From Amoebophrya sp. A120 (Eukaryota > Sar > Dinophyceae > Syndiniales > Amoebophryaceae): a stretch of 64,000 nucleotides of DNA. Below are positions 44,101 to 53,425 of the stretch, piece by piece (position 1 is the first letter of the stretch; each line of letters starts with the position of its first letter). The stretch spans positions 2,076,922 to 2,140,921 of the forward strand of contig CAJINV010000002.1 of assembly GCA_905178155.1 (NCBI GenBank), in the 5' to 3' direction. The position numbers were made by a program, and so were the translations under genes. The notes under the pieces were generated by a model. That model was not told where the DNA came from and made no database searches. It saw nothing but the letters and a program-made list of their open reading frames with translations.

Positions 44101-46394
44101 TTCCGCTGCAAAAACTTCTTCTGCCCCTCCCGGAACTTGTCCATGCGCTCCTTCGCTTTTTCCTTCCGTCGTTTTTCCACCGCGGCGAGGAGTTTCGGGT
44201 TTTTTACGTCTTTGTCGACCAGTTTTTCGTACTTGATCGGATCCTCTAAAAACATCTTCGCACGTTTCTCCCACTTTGCCTCCTCTTCCGCCTGCTTTAT
44301 TAGCGCTTTCTCCCGGTACTGCCGTTCCTCCTCTTCCTGCTTGTGAATCTCGGCGGCCTCCTGGCCCTCGGCTGCGATATGGCGTTCTCAACAATTACAT
44401 TCTCAATTGTTACATGAATTTGTGATGCAAGAATGGCAAAAGTCAAAGGGGTGACCTTGCGCGTCTTGCATGACAGATTTGGCGCGGATTCTCAGCCTGT
44501 TTGGCTCTTCGGGAATTTGTCATGCGAAGCAGCTTGATCATGTCAATTCTGATTGCAAATTTGCATGACAAATCATGTAACAGTTGAGAATGTAACATTT
44601 GCGAACGCCATATGCGAGGGCAGCAACGTCTACAGCCTCCGCGTGCATCATCTCAGCAAGGGACTGCTGCTTTTTCTGATACCTTCGGGATTTTGAAAAT
44701 TGAAGTTGTTGCTGAGAAGCCGTCATGCAGGAATCATCTTGCAAAACTGTTTTAGCAATGACAGTATCATGCACGACAAACACAAACCACGCCATCAAAC
44801 ATGAGCAAGATGAGGATTACGCTGCCGCCGCTCTCCCCCGCATTTCCCTTTTCTTCTCCGCCTTCCGTTGAAAGCGCCTTCTCGTCTTCGCAATCTCGCT
44901 CTGGTCCGGATCGGTGCCGGAGCTCGGTGGGGTGTGTTCTCCCTCCACCGCGACGAGTTGTTTGTACTCATATTGAATCTGCTTGATGTCCAGATCGGGG
45001 AATTCTTCTTTGAAAACCTGATCCCCCGCAAGCGACCCGCCGCCATCGTCCGTCCCCTCGTGCTCGGACTCAGTTTTTTCCCCCGCCAGTTGTTCTAAAT
45101 CCACCCCGTCCGTCGGATCCAATTCCTGGATCTGCCGGGAGATCGGGTCGATGGTCAGCGCCATCTGCTTCACCATTTCTGCCAGCTTCCTCTATGCATT
45201 GCAAATAGTTCTGAGCCTGGAAGTAGAGTGCAAGTTTGTGTTGCTCTGGTGCTAGCATGACTCTCAAATCTGGCATGATGCACGGTACCCAGAAGCACCA
45301 ATGTTCTGCCACGCATAAATCCAGTCTGTCATGCTGAATAGACAACACCGGGCAAGAACTCAGAAACTTGTCATGCTAAGCCGTCATTTGATGCGGCGTC
45401 TTCATGATTCGCCGGTCAGCATCACAAATTCTTTCCAGACCCAGACATATTTGCAGCTGATATCTTCCCTTGCTCGTTCATTTGGTTGATATCCTGTGCA
45501 AAAGTATCGTCCTCGTATTGCAATCATGCATTACAAATCTTTTCGCTAAGGTAAATCAGCATTACAAATTGCATTTCTCATGCTGAGGAAATTTGTAATG
45601 CATTTATACGAGTACGATGCTTTTCCGCTGCATAGTTGATCGCCTCTATCAACTGATGGTTTTGGTTTCCAAAAGCCCCCTATGAGCGTGCACAACTCTC
45701 CCTCCCCCTCATTTGAAGTGCAAATACAGCAATACACGCGTCGGCAAGCCAAAGTCAAGACTGCAGGGAGTTTTGCATGACAAAATCACACGAGATTGCA
45801 ATTCTTTTTGTGCTGCCAGAATCTGTCATGCACACAGGGCCAAGTTGAAGCGAAGATTGGAATTCATATTTTGCATGACAAATGAGGGGGAGGGGAAGTA
45901 GTTCTTGTGCACTCTCATACCCCCTGCCGCTCCTTCTCGTGTTCCATCTCGCGGATGTGGTGGCGAATTTGATTCAATTCCTGCATCATGGCGTTTTCCT
46001 GGTTCTGCATCTCAAACCGCTGGTGCCGCAACATGTTCAAGTGGTGCTGTTTCTCCGCGTCCTTGTGGTCTTTCTCCAGCCTCTCCTGCATTTCGTGAAA
46101 TTTCTTCTGGATCTTGATGTGAAACGGCGGCTCCCGGTTGTCCGGATCGAAATTGTACGGCTCGCCCTTGAACTTCGTGGAGAGCAGTTCGTGCATCTGG
46201 GGGACGTTGAGCCCCTGCTTGTACATCTCCTCAAACACGTCCTCCAACGTGATACACCGCTCGTACGGGTCGTGGATTTTTGGCTCTGCATGGACGAGTC
46301 CTCGCTGCGGAGACAGCACACGGGCTCTCGCTTTCCCCTTCGCGGCTTTGGCTCCTGCCCCTTTCGGGGCCTTCGGTTTTGCTTTCGGCGGCAT
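35129..46394 (-). CDS. Large repeat protein with IQ motifs, about 2,451 aa, 16 introners
   Basis: No named family. Eighteen exons: 46394-45920, 45680-45635, 45489-45463, 45192-44821, 44682-44613, 44377-43903, 43683-43429, 43208-42977, 42656-42590, 42280-39726, 39572-39522, 39252-38602, 38454-38267, 37975-37190, 36934-36879, 36766-36683, 36432-36332 and 36072-35129. The joined length is 7,356 nt, exactly 2,452 codons with the stop. All introner joins were checked in frame; the one at 39253-39521 needs a 4-nt rather than 5-nt overlap. One further intron (44683-44820) looks conventional. The N-terminus (MPPKAKPKAPKG) is basic, followed by a coiled coil. A module of the form W-x-x-[YD]-[EY]-x-x-[FY]-x-K-[LF] recurs near plus-strand positions 43560, 42190, 37730 and 35545, each accompanied by a P-[GS]-P-[FL] basic motif. 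IQ-type motifs occur at about 43040 (YIQKQYRLYRNF) and 36890 (IQAQIRGKMIRAQ). It may bind calmodulin; the rest is unknown. Confidence 0.78.
36073..36331. mobile_element. Introner element D-3 (259 bp)
   Basis: Arms GCTCAGATG...TTACAATCTCAAACGTTAC and inverse, related to the family D arm. Target copies CATGC (36068-36072) and CATGT (36332-36336), 4/5. Excision gives ...KKADMGKAMG... in frame, so the ATG at 36070 is internal and not a gene start. Confidence 0.88.
36433..36682. mobile_element. Introner element B-6 (250 bp)
   Basis: Ends TATGCATTGCAAACATGTCT and inverse. Target copies TTCGT (36428-36432) and CTCGT (36683-36687), 4/5. Excision gives ...KRNETQFAK... in frame. Confidence 0.9.
36767..36878. 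mobile_element. Introner element I-1 (112 bp), the shortest
   Basis: Ends TATCCAGAAAAAAACACCCA and inverse of TATCCACAGAAAAAAACCCA, with ACATCC continuing on both arms. Perfect target duplication TGCGC (36762-36766, 36879-36883). Two TTTGTCATGC motifs occupy most of the interior. It lies at the end of an IQ motif (...GKMIRA|QLRG...). Confidence 0.9.
36935..37189. mobile_element. Introner element B-7 (255 bp)
   Basis: Ends TATCAAATGCAAAAATGTCG and inverse. Perfect target duplication TGGTC (36930-36934, 37190-37194). Excision gives ...RKIDQAAVQ... in frame. Confidence 0.92.
37976..38266. mobile_element. Introner element C-2 (291 bp)
   Basis: Ends TATCCTGAGTAAAAACGTCC and inverse (right arm slightly diverged, ATGTTTTTGCTCAGGATA). 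Perfect target duplication CTGAT (37971-37975, 38267-38271). Excision gives ...KHKASAAYAV... in frame. Confidence 0.9.
38455..38601. mobile_element. Introner element A-8 (147 bp)
   Basis: Textbook family A copy with a near-perfect inverted repeat. Perfect target duplication AGATC (38450-38454, 38602-38606). Excision gives ...TLGIFPTPY... in frame. Confidence 0.93.
39253..39521. mobile_element. Introner element B-8 (269 bp)
   Basis: Left end TATGAATTGCAAATATACCA, right end AGACCCAGACATATTTGCAG then TTGATA. The left edge has one extra T. Target copies CCTGG (39248-39252) and CCCGG (39522-39526), 4/5. The frame is restored as ...NPGDEKQ... only with a 4-nt overlap, so the exact splice point is less certain than in other copies. 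Confidence 0.8.
39573..39725. mobile_element. Introner element A-9 (153 bp)
   Basis: Family A ends. Perfect target duplication GGATC (39568-39572, 39726-39730). It is separated from B-8 by only 51 bp of coding exon. Excision gives ...GPLILAFDN... in frame. Confidence 0.92.
42281..42589. mobile_element. Introner element F-1 (309 bp)
   Basis: Ends TATGACAATGAAAAATGCCC and inverse, with a C-run arm (CCCCCACCCCC / GGGGTGGGGGG). Perfect target duplication TCGTG (42276-42280, 42590-42594). Excision gives ...IKYTKMEIT... in frame. Confidence 0.92.
42657..42976. mobile_element. Introner element E-2 (320 bp)
   Basis: Family E ends with GTCAGGAGGATTGAAATCGA left and CGATTTCAATCCTGAC right. Target copies TCCTC (42652-42656) and CCCTC (42977-42981), 4/5. 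Excision gives ...SEGAKKLHG... in frame. Confidence 0.9.
43209..43428. mobile_element. Introner element F-2 (220 bp)
   Basis: Ends TATGACAGTTCACAACTGCC and inverse with a CCCCCTCAT arm. Perfect target duplication TTGGA (43204-43208, 43429-43433). Excision gives ...KERVQPDTM... in frame. Confidence 0.92.
43684..43902. mobile_element. Introner element H-1 (219 bp)
   Basis: Ends TATCGCAAGAAAAAACTGTT and inverse of TATCGCACGAAAAAAATGTT. Perfect target duplication TGCTC (43679-43683, 43903-43907). Excision gives ...LLEEHDRKL... in frame. The outer AAGAAAAAA links it to groups G and I. Confidence 0.92.
44378..44612. mobile_element. Introner element D-2 (235 bp)
   Basis: Ends TATGGCGTTCTCAACAATTA and inverse of TATGGCGTTCGCAAATGTTA. 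Perfect target duplication TGCGA (44373-44377, 44613-44617). Excision gives ...VAALAAEGQ... in frame. Confidence 0.92.
44683..44820 (-). other. Putative conventional GT-AG intron
   Basis: The frame of exon 45192-44821 would stop at TAA immediately after ...RGRAAA. A sense-strand GTAATCC donor at 44820 and a CCGAAG acceptor at 44683 would join it to ...YQKKQQSLAEMMH... in frame. No terminal inverted repeat or 5-bp duplication was found. The boundaries are the simplest solution, not proven. Confidence 0.4.
45193..45462. mobile_element. Introner element B-9 (270 bp)
   Basis: Left end TATGCATTGCAAATAGTTCT, right arm AGACCCAGACATATTTGCAG then CTGATA. Target copies TCCTC (45188-45192) and TCTTC (45463-45467), 4/5. 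Excision gives ...EQGKKLAEM... in frame. Confidence 0.9.
45490..45634. mobile_element. Introner element A-10 (145 bp)
   Basis: Family A ends. Perfect target duplication GTTGA (45485-45489, 45635-45639). It is separated from B-9 by a 27-bp exon. Excision gives ...EAINQMNEQ... in frame. Confidence 0.92.
45681..45919. mobile_element. Introner element F-3 (239 bp)
   Basis: Left end TATGAGCGTGCACAACTCTC with CCCTCCCCCTCAT arm, matching inverse at the right. Perfect target duplication CCCCC (45676-45680, 45920-45924). It is closely similar to F-2. Excision gives ...RQGAFGNQN... in frame. Confidence 0.9.
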
Positions 46395-47360
46395 GGTAAA
46401 GATCAGCGTCTATTCAGGATGATCAGGAGTCTGTAATGTATTTTCCAACCCCAGCTCCTGGGCGTCGTTCACAGGATGAAATTGTGCGAGTAACGAAACG
46501 CATCACCAACCCATACTCTTCATTAGCGTTAAAATTCAGACGATGAAATCTTCTATCCTACATAGTGCCGGTGGCGCGCGGCCACGCGGTAGAACTGGAA
46601 TTTCAATTTCTAGTATGTAAAGTTGTATTAGAAGTGTACGGACGAAAAACGATTGATTCTTTACATGGGAATAAATAACGGATGAAACAACTAGAACTAG
46701 ATTCCGAACTGCAGCTGCTCATTTACCTGCACAACAACGCACAGTGAGAATCGAAGACGATGCGCGACGGTTACATCAATGACGATTTACGAAAGTGACG
46801 ACCATGCGAGTAAAGGCGACTTACGACTAAAACAAGCATCGGCCGACATCACGAGCGCAGGCGATCTGTGAGGATTTTGATTTATCTCTCGTGCGATGAT
46901 TTAATAACGACGAGGAGAAACGACTTCAAAGTGTCATCGTCAAAAGCGATTTGTCCGAAAGTCGTAATCGTCCACCACCTTGGTGCGGTTTACCTATCGG
47001 ACACGGAACATCACGCTCGGTATCAAGCTGGCGCAGGCCACGGTACCATCGGCGCAGGGATGAAGTCATCGTCTTTGTGCCAAGACTGAAGACAGCGGCC
47101 GTAGCAGATCAAGATCTACTCTAGTTTTTCTTTTTGTTTTGGTTTTCGTGAAAATCATACAACAGTGCTTGTAGATGAACTACTTATCCAAGAACGAAAC
47201 AGAAACGAATCTCAAAAAAAGCTCAGCTAGGAACGTGCGCATGCAACGTGCCGTCCTCGTCAAGAAGTAGCCGGCAGGCAGACTACATTTTCTCTTCAAT
47301 AGTGTTCGAGAACTTCTCTACACCAAGTACAAGCTCTTGATTTTGATTCTCACTATTGCA
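46395..47360. other. Intergenic spacer, CGA-rich 5' flank
   Basis: No supported gene. Positions about 46620-46990 are dense in CGAC/ACGA words, as upstream of other genes in this array. No introner ends were seen. Confidence 0.5.
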
Positions 47361-50300
47361 CTACAGCAGCCCCAACCCACCTCCTTCCCCGAGGGCCGGA
47401 CTGTTGTTTTCGTTCCCGTCGTTGTCCCTTCTTCGTTCGTTGAGCTCCACAACTTGCCGTACAGGTGGACGAGTTGAATTTTCACGATGAACATGATATC
47501 CTTCTCCCTCCTCGTCACTGACACTGTCCTCGTCGACCATTACCACTGTTCCTTCCCCCAACATCATTCCTTCCTCCTCCACACCTGCACCTCCATCCAA
47601 ATACAGCCCCCCGCTGGCCAACAACTTCTGCACCTCTTGGAGCGTCAGCCGGTGCGTTTCCGGTAGGAATTTGTCCACTAATAAGTAGCTGATCGCCGCG
47701 TTGACCGAGAAAAACAGCAACACCGCGGATTTATCGGGGAATCTCGGCGTGAAGTACGTCACTGCAGCGTTCCCAGCAGAGTTCAGAAACATCATGAACG
47801 AGCCGGCTTGGAGGTGGAATTTTTCCGGAAACAACTCCCCGACGTAGGCGAAGGAAACCGGGCCGATGGAATACTGATAGGAAATCACAGAGGCGAGAAT
47901 GGTTACTGTCGTCAGGACTTGGGATTTCAACTCCGTGAAAATCGAGGCTAAGGCGTACGTTAATCCCACCGCGTTGACCCCGTTGAGCAGGATTTGTCGC
48001 TTCCCAAAGTTGTCAAACCAGGTAGTGGCGTGTAAAGTCGCGAATAGTTTGAAAATGAAGATCGAAAGGGACAGCCGCTGCGGGTTGGGGAGGTCGGGTG
48101 ATGGCACAGTTGTGGCGCCGGATAATGTACTAGTTGAAAATGTCGAAAAGTTTCGGTTCGGTGACAGGAATTCCTGCGCGTAGGGCAGAATTCCAGAGGT
48201 GTGGCCGACAAGCGCTTGGGTGAACATAACGACGGTCGAAGCGAAAACCGCTTTTCGCATGATTTCCGTTTCGGTCGGAGGTTCTTGTTGGGTTTCCTGT
48301 AGATTGATGTTGTTGCTACTTTCCGGTTCAGCAAGGGGAAGCTGGTGTTCCTCTTGTCGGTGTGATGTTTCGGCTCCATCAACGTCTGGCGCCGTTTCAC
48401 CCGCACCACGTCCATTTTGGTCCACTGCTACGCGCTCCTGATTCTGGTTGAACCCGAAAAGCGTGTACCAGAAAGAGGCGCTTTTGTCGTGCTGTCTTGG
48501 TATAGTTGCTGATGAAGAAGAAGCACCTCCTTCTTGATGCTGTTGTCCTGTCCTCGCACCACCAGCGCTACTTGTCACATTCGTATGCTGTGCGGCGGCA
48601 CTCAATTCGACAAGATCCTCCGTTTCACCGACCTGCAACAGTTCCTCGTGGTTTAGGGGTTGCAAAGATCTGACGAAGCGTGTGAGCTGAGCATAGTACA
48701 CCGTATTACTCGAAGATGTCATCGAAGATGTTGTACCACTAGCACCACCCGTCCTTGTTGCAACTACGTCTTGCTGCCCTGAACTAGAAGATGAAACCGC
48801 TACGGCAGAAGCAGGGGACGACACGACCGCAGTTTCATCTCGTCCACCTTCACGACCGGCTTCATCTTGCCCAGCAGCTGCACCTCCTGTCGGGTAGTTC
48901 CACACCACGTTTAAAAACAGCGAGATCGGTAGCATCAGTGGCACACTCCAGGCGTTGGTGGCAACCGAAAACGCGGATTTCGTAACATGTTTAGTCACCG
49001 CAAAACCCGACGCGGTACTACTACCCGCAGGAGAAGCAGCTGCACCGACCAGCTGGCTGAACGGCGCGAAGAAGCAGCCGGCGATACTCCCAAGCACCAT
49101 CCCGTTCACAAATTGGAACTCGAGAAAATTCGTCAGTGTGTTGGACTTTTCCGGGGGTAAATGCATACGCAAGAACCGAGGTAGGGATATCAGCTGGATC
49201 CCCTCGGCAATGCCGATGAGAATTCTCCCGGTGGTGGTGAGAGTTAAGACTTTTGTGTCCAGTGTCTTCGCCGTGGCGACGGTAACGAGGAAGCCAGATT
49301 TCCAAACGAGAAGGTTCCCGGTGAAGAAAAGCGCGGAGGCAATGCGGAACAGCTGTCGGGGCTCTTGCAGGTAATCGGTGAGAAGTCGCGGTGAAGAAGC
49401 ATGATGTTGTTCGGCTGTCGGCGCTGCTGAAGCTGCATCTAGATCATGGAGGGCGGGGGCAGGTACTTCATCTACTTCTCTATCACCCGGAATCTTCCCC
49501 GTCGGTGGCCTCGAGAACATCAGGAAAAAAGACAGCAGCACCGCTCCAAGCGTCGGCGACGACATCAAGAGGCCTTTGGAAGCAGCTGGTAGGTGCAGCT
49601 CAATGGCGCTGCTGGTGCCCACGTCTACCCCTTGCAGGAGTACCAGTAGGGACGGTAGGAAAATGTAGCGGACCCAATAGCGGTAAGATATTGACGGCTC
49701 CTGTAGCCGCGCCGGCTGTTGTACTTGCTGTACGGTGATTGGTGCGCTCTCCGCCCTGCTGACAGCGTTATCCGCAGCAGCCTGACGCGCCGCTGCGGCC
49801 GACGAGGCAGATCGCGAGGCGGCTAGAGCGTTGCTGCCGCTAGAAGGGGTAACCACATCTTCGTCATCCTCCGGGGCGCCGCCGAGTAGTCGTCCCCCGT
49901 ACTTTCTCTCGAAGGCGGTAGGCTCACGCAGCCAAATCCAGAAAGTAGAATGTAGTTTGCTGGCCTTCTTGAGAGATGATGATGAACCATGGCTGGGGTG
50001 CCGCTGCTGTTCTTCCGTGGAACAAGAACAACGTTGGAGAAGAGGTCGCGGTGCAGAAGGTCGTGCAGTCGGTCGTGTTAGTGTTCTTGGAACTGCTGCA
50101 ACTTTTGGGGCAGTGCGAAGAAGATAGCCATTTGTTTCATCTTCTTCAAGTAAGTGTGCTGCAGATCTTCTGCGAACAGAAGCACCATCCTGGTCGTGAT
50201 GAAACAGAAACCTAGCACCACCGACGAGACGCTGCAACACAAACGAACCTTCTTCATGCTGAGTCCCAGCAGCTTCTTCTGGCGTAGAACTTCGTCCTCC

Positions 50301-50588
50301 GCCGTTCTCGTCGAGCAGATACTTGGTAGTTCTGGCAGTTGTTCTCACAGCTGCTGGTGGAGAGGCTTTCTGCGGGGGATTTTTCGGGTTCTTGTGGGGC
50401 GTCTTAACTCCTGTGTTGCTGTAGTTGGAGCTCGTCTGCTGCACCTGTTGTACTCCACGACCACCACGTAATTGTACGAGTTGCCCACCATGAAACAACT
50501 TCACTCTCCGCCGCCGGCCCTGCTTCTGTTTCCGGTGTTCTTCGTCCTTTCGCCACAGGGGGGTGCTACTAGCAGCCATGGCGAACAT
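47361..50588 (-). CDS. MFS sugar-transporter-like protein, 1,075 aa, intronless
   Basis: One uninterrupted frame of 1,076 codons. Features of the sugar-porter branch of the major facilitator superfamily are visible: a GRILIGIAEG motif (residues about 450-460, the family's GRxLxGxxxG), a PVSFAYVGELFPEKFH stretch near 900 (the family's P-x-x-[YW]-x-x-E-[LI]-[FY]-P segment) and LPETHRLTLQEVQ near 975 (the PETKG-x-[ST]-LEE type motif after the last helix). Several hydrophobic helices surround these. The protein is about twice the usual length: it has a basic N-terminal extension of some 290 residues and long Ser/Gly/Glu-rich loops, including one of about 200 residues in the middle. It would move a hexose or related solute across a membrane; the substrate is unknown. 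It is the only long gene here without an introner. Confidence 0.82.
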   Translation of the reverse strand: MFAMAASSTPLWRKDEEHRKQKQGRRRRVKLFHGGQLVQLRGGRGVQQVQQTSSNYSNTGVKTPHKNPKNPPQKASPPAAVRTTARTTKYLLDENGGGRSSTPEEAAGTQHEEGSFVLQRLVGGARFLFHHDQDGASVRRRSAAHLLEEDETNGYLLRTAPKVAAVPRTLTRPTARPSAPRPLLQRCSCSTEEQQRHPSHGSSSSLKKASKLHSTFWIWLREPTAFERKYGGRLLGGAPEDDEDVVTPSSGSNALAASRSASSAAAARQAAADNAVSRAESAPITVQQVQQPARLQEPSISYRYWVRYIFLPSLLVLLQGVDVGTSSAIELHLPAASKGLLMSSPTLGAVLLSFFLMFSRPPTGKIPGDREVDEVPAPALHDLDAASAAPTAEQHHASSPRLLTDYLQEPRQLFRIASALFFTGNLLVWKSGFLVTVATAKTLDTKVLTLTTTGRILIGIAEGIQLISLPRFLRMHLPPEKSNTLTNFLEFQFVNGMVLGSIAGCFFAPFSQLVGAAASPAGSSTASGFAVTKHVTKSAFSVATNAWSVPLMLPISLFLNVVWNYPTGGAAAGQDEAGREGGRDETAVVSSPASAVAVSSSSSGQQDVVATRTGGASGTTSSMTSSSNTVYYAQLTRFVRSLQPLNHEELLQVGETEDLVELSAAAQHTNVTSSAGGARTGQQHQEGGASSSSATIPRQHDKSASFWYTLFGFNQNQERVAVDQNGRGAGETAPDVDGAETSHRQEEHQLPLAEPESSNNINLQETQQEPPTETEIMRKAVFASTVVMFTQALVGHTSGILPYAQEFLSPNRNFSTFSTSTLSGATTVPSPDLPNPQRLSLSIFIFKLFATLHATTWFDNFGKRQILLNGVNAVGLTYALASIFTELKSQVLTTVTILASVISYQYSIGPVSFAYVGELFPEKFHLQAGSFMMFLNSAGNAAVTYFTPRFPDKSAVLLFFSVNAAISYLLVDKFLPETHRLTLQEVQKLLASGGLYLDGGAGVEEEGMMLGEGTVVMVDEDSVSDEEGEGYHVHRENSTRPPVRQVVELNERRRDNDGNENNSPALGEGGGLGLL

Positions 50589-51619
50589 GATTTTTCCTCT
50601 TCACGCGGTCTCTCACAACTGCGACTACATCGCAAAACAATAAGTATGTCCGCGCCGCTTCCAAAGAAACAATCATTCCATGGCCTGTGGAGGCAGAGAT
50701 CTCACGTTTGTGTTCCTGAGCTGAGTTGCTTTGCAGCATCGATGAAAACAGGATGGCCTCGCAGCTGCCAAACGACGCAACCCAACCTTGAAAGCAGCCA
50801 GACTTTCTTTTTAAAGTACGTACTCACTCTCAAGGACTTCACACTCTGGAGTGGCGGGACTCTCGCTCTCGTCCCGTTTTCTTCTTCAATGAAATCTACG
50901 ACGAAGTAGAAAAACTTCTACGATGATCCGATTTCAACAACCACCAAGACGATAACGAACGCCATTCTACAATAACGATCAGAAAAACGAAGACAGAGAA
51001 AGACTTTGGCCGACTAGTAGCAGTAGATCCTCACAACGATAAAAGCAGAACCAAATCGATCCGGACCCTGACAATCTCAATCTTTTATGGTCTACCGAAG
51101 GAAAATAAAGACCAATGCTGCTCTTGACTGACGGGAACTTTTCAGGATCCAAAGCAAAACCAAGATCACAACGGTGATCTGCGATTTGAAGGACAGGGGG
51201 CCCACCCAGCAGCTTCTTTTCTACGAAGAGATGAGATGGTTCTTGAATACTTGTTTCTCATCTTGAGCGCCCTCTTAATATCGCGATGTTGAAACGTCGT
51301 ATGCACTTGAAATAACCTCCTGCTCGACCACGCGGCGTGTAGGAATTTGGAACAACATCACCGCTTCTTCACGAAGAAGTACAGTATTGAGTTGTACTAC
51401 TTGTGCATCAGCATCGACATCAAGAAGTGCGAACTAGTAGAAATGGTGTATAAAAGATTACGTTCCGGTGCAGAAAAGAAGAAGAACTGCTTGTTAAGAT
51501 TATTAATTTATACTTCTTCATCACCATGATCACAGAGTGTAATCATGTTGTGTGCTTGCGCGATTCAAACGCCAGGTGCAATCTGTTCAATCGTACTGTG
51601 AAGCCAGCCTCTGACTCTA
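50589..51619. other. Intergenic spacer, CGA-rich 5' flank
   Basis: No gene supported. Sequence near 50890-51060 contains many ACGA/CGA words. An open frame on the plus strand at 50472-50909 overlaps the transporter N-terminus and has no family features. Confidence 0.45.
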
Positions 51620-53315
51620 CTAACAGCAACGAATCGAATCGGGCTCCGGTGCCGGGGGATCACCAGAGGTCGCATATGTTTGCTGATGCTGTGTTGTTGT
51701 GAGCATAATTCCCTGGGGGCTTTGTTGTCCCGCCACTACACCCCCGTTATTGACGGCGTTCGGATCAATATTCGGAGGTGGAGGCTGCGAAACACCAGGC
51801 GGTTGAGCACCAGGGGCCTGCTGCCCACCTGGTGGTTGCCCACCTGGTGGTTGCCCCCCTGGTGGCTGAACAAGACCTCCTGCTGACTGTTTCATCTTCA
51901 CTTTCTCCTGCTTAAACTTTTCCTCCTGTTTCAGCCTTTCCGTCCTTTCGCCCTCCGTCTCAAACGGAGACTGAAAGATTTCCTTCGGACGCGGGGGGCC
52001 GATGACCTCCGTACCATCAATATCCTGAGTAAAAACGTCCCCACACCAGAGTTGTCATGCTAAACAAAATGCGACACACTTTGCCCCCTCATTGTGCCAT
52101 AGCCGCAGATGGCCTGAGACGCAGGGCGGGTGGGTCAGGCGGACACCTAAGTGCCATCACCATCATCTCCCGGCCACTATATTCCAACTCTGTTTTCGCC
52201 ACCAGAGTTGTCATGCAGATCTGCAAGCGCAGGAGCATTTGTAATGCGCATCCCCATGAGAGGCATTTCCCAGCGTATTTTGGAACTTGTAATGCTGTAA
52301 ACAGGATAAGGAGATGGATTTGCTATGCGGCTTCCCTTGCTAAACTGCATTACACTACAGCCTGCAACTTGTCATGCGTGGCTCCCAAAACTTCGAGGTT
52401 TGTGTTGCAAAATCCCCATCTTGACTGTGGGGTGGGGACGTTTTTACAAATGATAATCAACCCTCCGCCTTTCTTCGAAATCGCAGTACGACTGGTAGCA
52501 AGTCATCTTTTCCTTCGGATCGACGTGCCCCTTCTTTTGCTTCATCATGATACTGTGCGCATTCACGTTCCGACACAAATATTTCATGCGGTGCGTGTTT
52601 CGGTCGTCGGCGGCGTCTTCCGTGAAAACCGCGTCGGGCTGGCACGCCAGGCGATAGTCGAACTTTAGGTAGTTGCGGTTCGATATCCTGTGCAAAAGTA
52701 TCGTGCTCGTACTAATTGCAGTCATGCAAGACAAATTTTTTTCTCAAGCTAAATCAGCATGAGAAATTCCAGTTGTCATGCTGAGCGAAATTTGTATTGC
52801 AATACTACGAGTACGATAGTTTTGCAGTTCATATTCGAGAGCTTCCAGGTCACAAAGTCCATGACGAGTCTCTGGACTTCCGAGTCGAACACTTCTTCCC
52901 GGGGGCAATGGTCGCGTTGAGCCGCATTGTTCACGAGCGGAGCAAATGATACGCCCTGCGTGGTCGTCGTGGGTTGCTGGTGACCAGTAGACGTGACGGT
53001 GGTGCCCACTTCCGCAACAAAGATCAGCTCGTTTTTCTCAACCTTATCGTTGTTGTCGATGACAATCAGATAGTATGGAAGTGCACAATACTTCTACATC
53101 ACACCTCCTGCATTTTGATTTTGTCCCTTCGTTCGCAAGTGGACCGCTTCAAGAACGCTTGCAGCGGCTTTGCACGAGCGCAAGAACATTAACAGAAGAA
53201 CTGACCAGAGAACTACATCAAAAGCCGAACTGTAAAAACCGGGGTGTGAATTTGTGTTTATTGCCATGCAAAAGCTAAATCGAAAGAACCCCAAGAATTT
53301 CGTCAATTTGAACAA
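51620..53315 (-). CDS. Hypothetical protein with Pro/Gly/Gln-rich tail, two introners
   Basis: Not recognised. The secure part is exons 53093-52834, 52683-52456 and 52020-51620. Joins read ...KLSNRNYLK... and ...RRVDGTEVI... in frame. The central segment has conserved-looking Cys residues (LAC, YLC, TCYQSYC) and a basic charge, followed by a Lys/Glu helix and a tail with PPGGQ repeats (three tandem copies). The open frame continues upstream of 53009 as ...YCALPYYLIVIDNNDKVEK.... It has no ATG there, so a 5' exon is needed. A GT-AG intron at 53094-53144 (51 bp) would join it in phase to an exon from ATG 53315 containing a hydrophobic helix, for 349 residues in total. That first exon is tentative. 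The three secure exons are solid because both introner excisions keep the frame. Confidence 0.6.
52021..52455. mobile_element. Introner element C-3 (435 bp) with internal insertion
   Basis: Family C ends (CTGAGTAAAAACGTCCCCAC left, GTGGGGACGTTTTTACAAAT right). Perfect target duplication ATCAA (52016-52020, 52456-52460). It is about 156 bp longer than C-1. ACCAGAGTTGTCATGC occurs twice, ending at 52060 and 52216, bracketing the extra sequence. Confidence 0.92.
52684..52833. mobile_element. Introner element A-11 (150 bp)
   Basis: Family A ends with a near-perfect inverted repeat. Perfect target duplication TTCGA (52679-52683, 52834-52838). Excision gives ...KLSNRNYLK... in frame. Confidence 0.93.
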
Positions 53316-53425
53316 GTTCCGAAAAATTCATACGTAATAAATTCCTTCCACTTCCTTATGTCTTACATCAACCTGATCTTCAGGGGCAAAGTCAGCAGGG
53401 GCTCTGAGTATATCTTTCTGCACTT

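Noticed and set aside
50472-50909. Plus-strand 145-codon open frame over the transporter N-terminus
   Set aside because: It overlaps the antisense of a well-supported gene and has no family features. Treated as a shadow frame.
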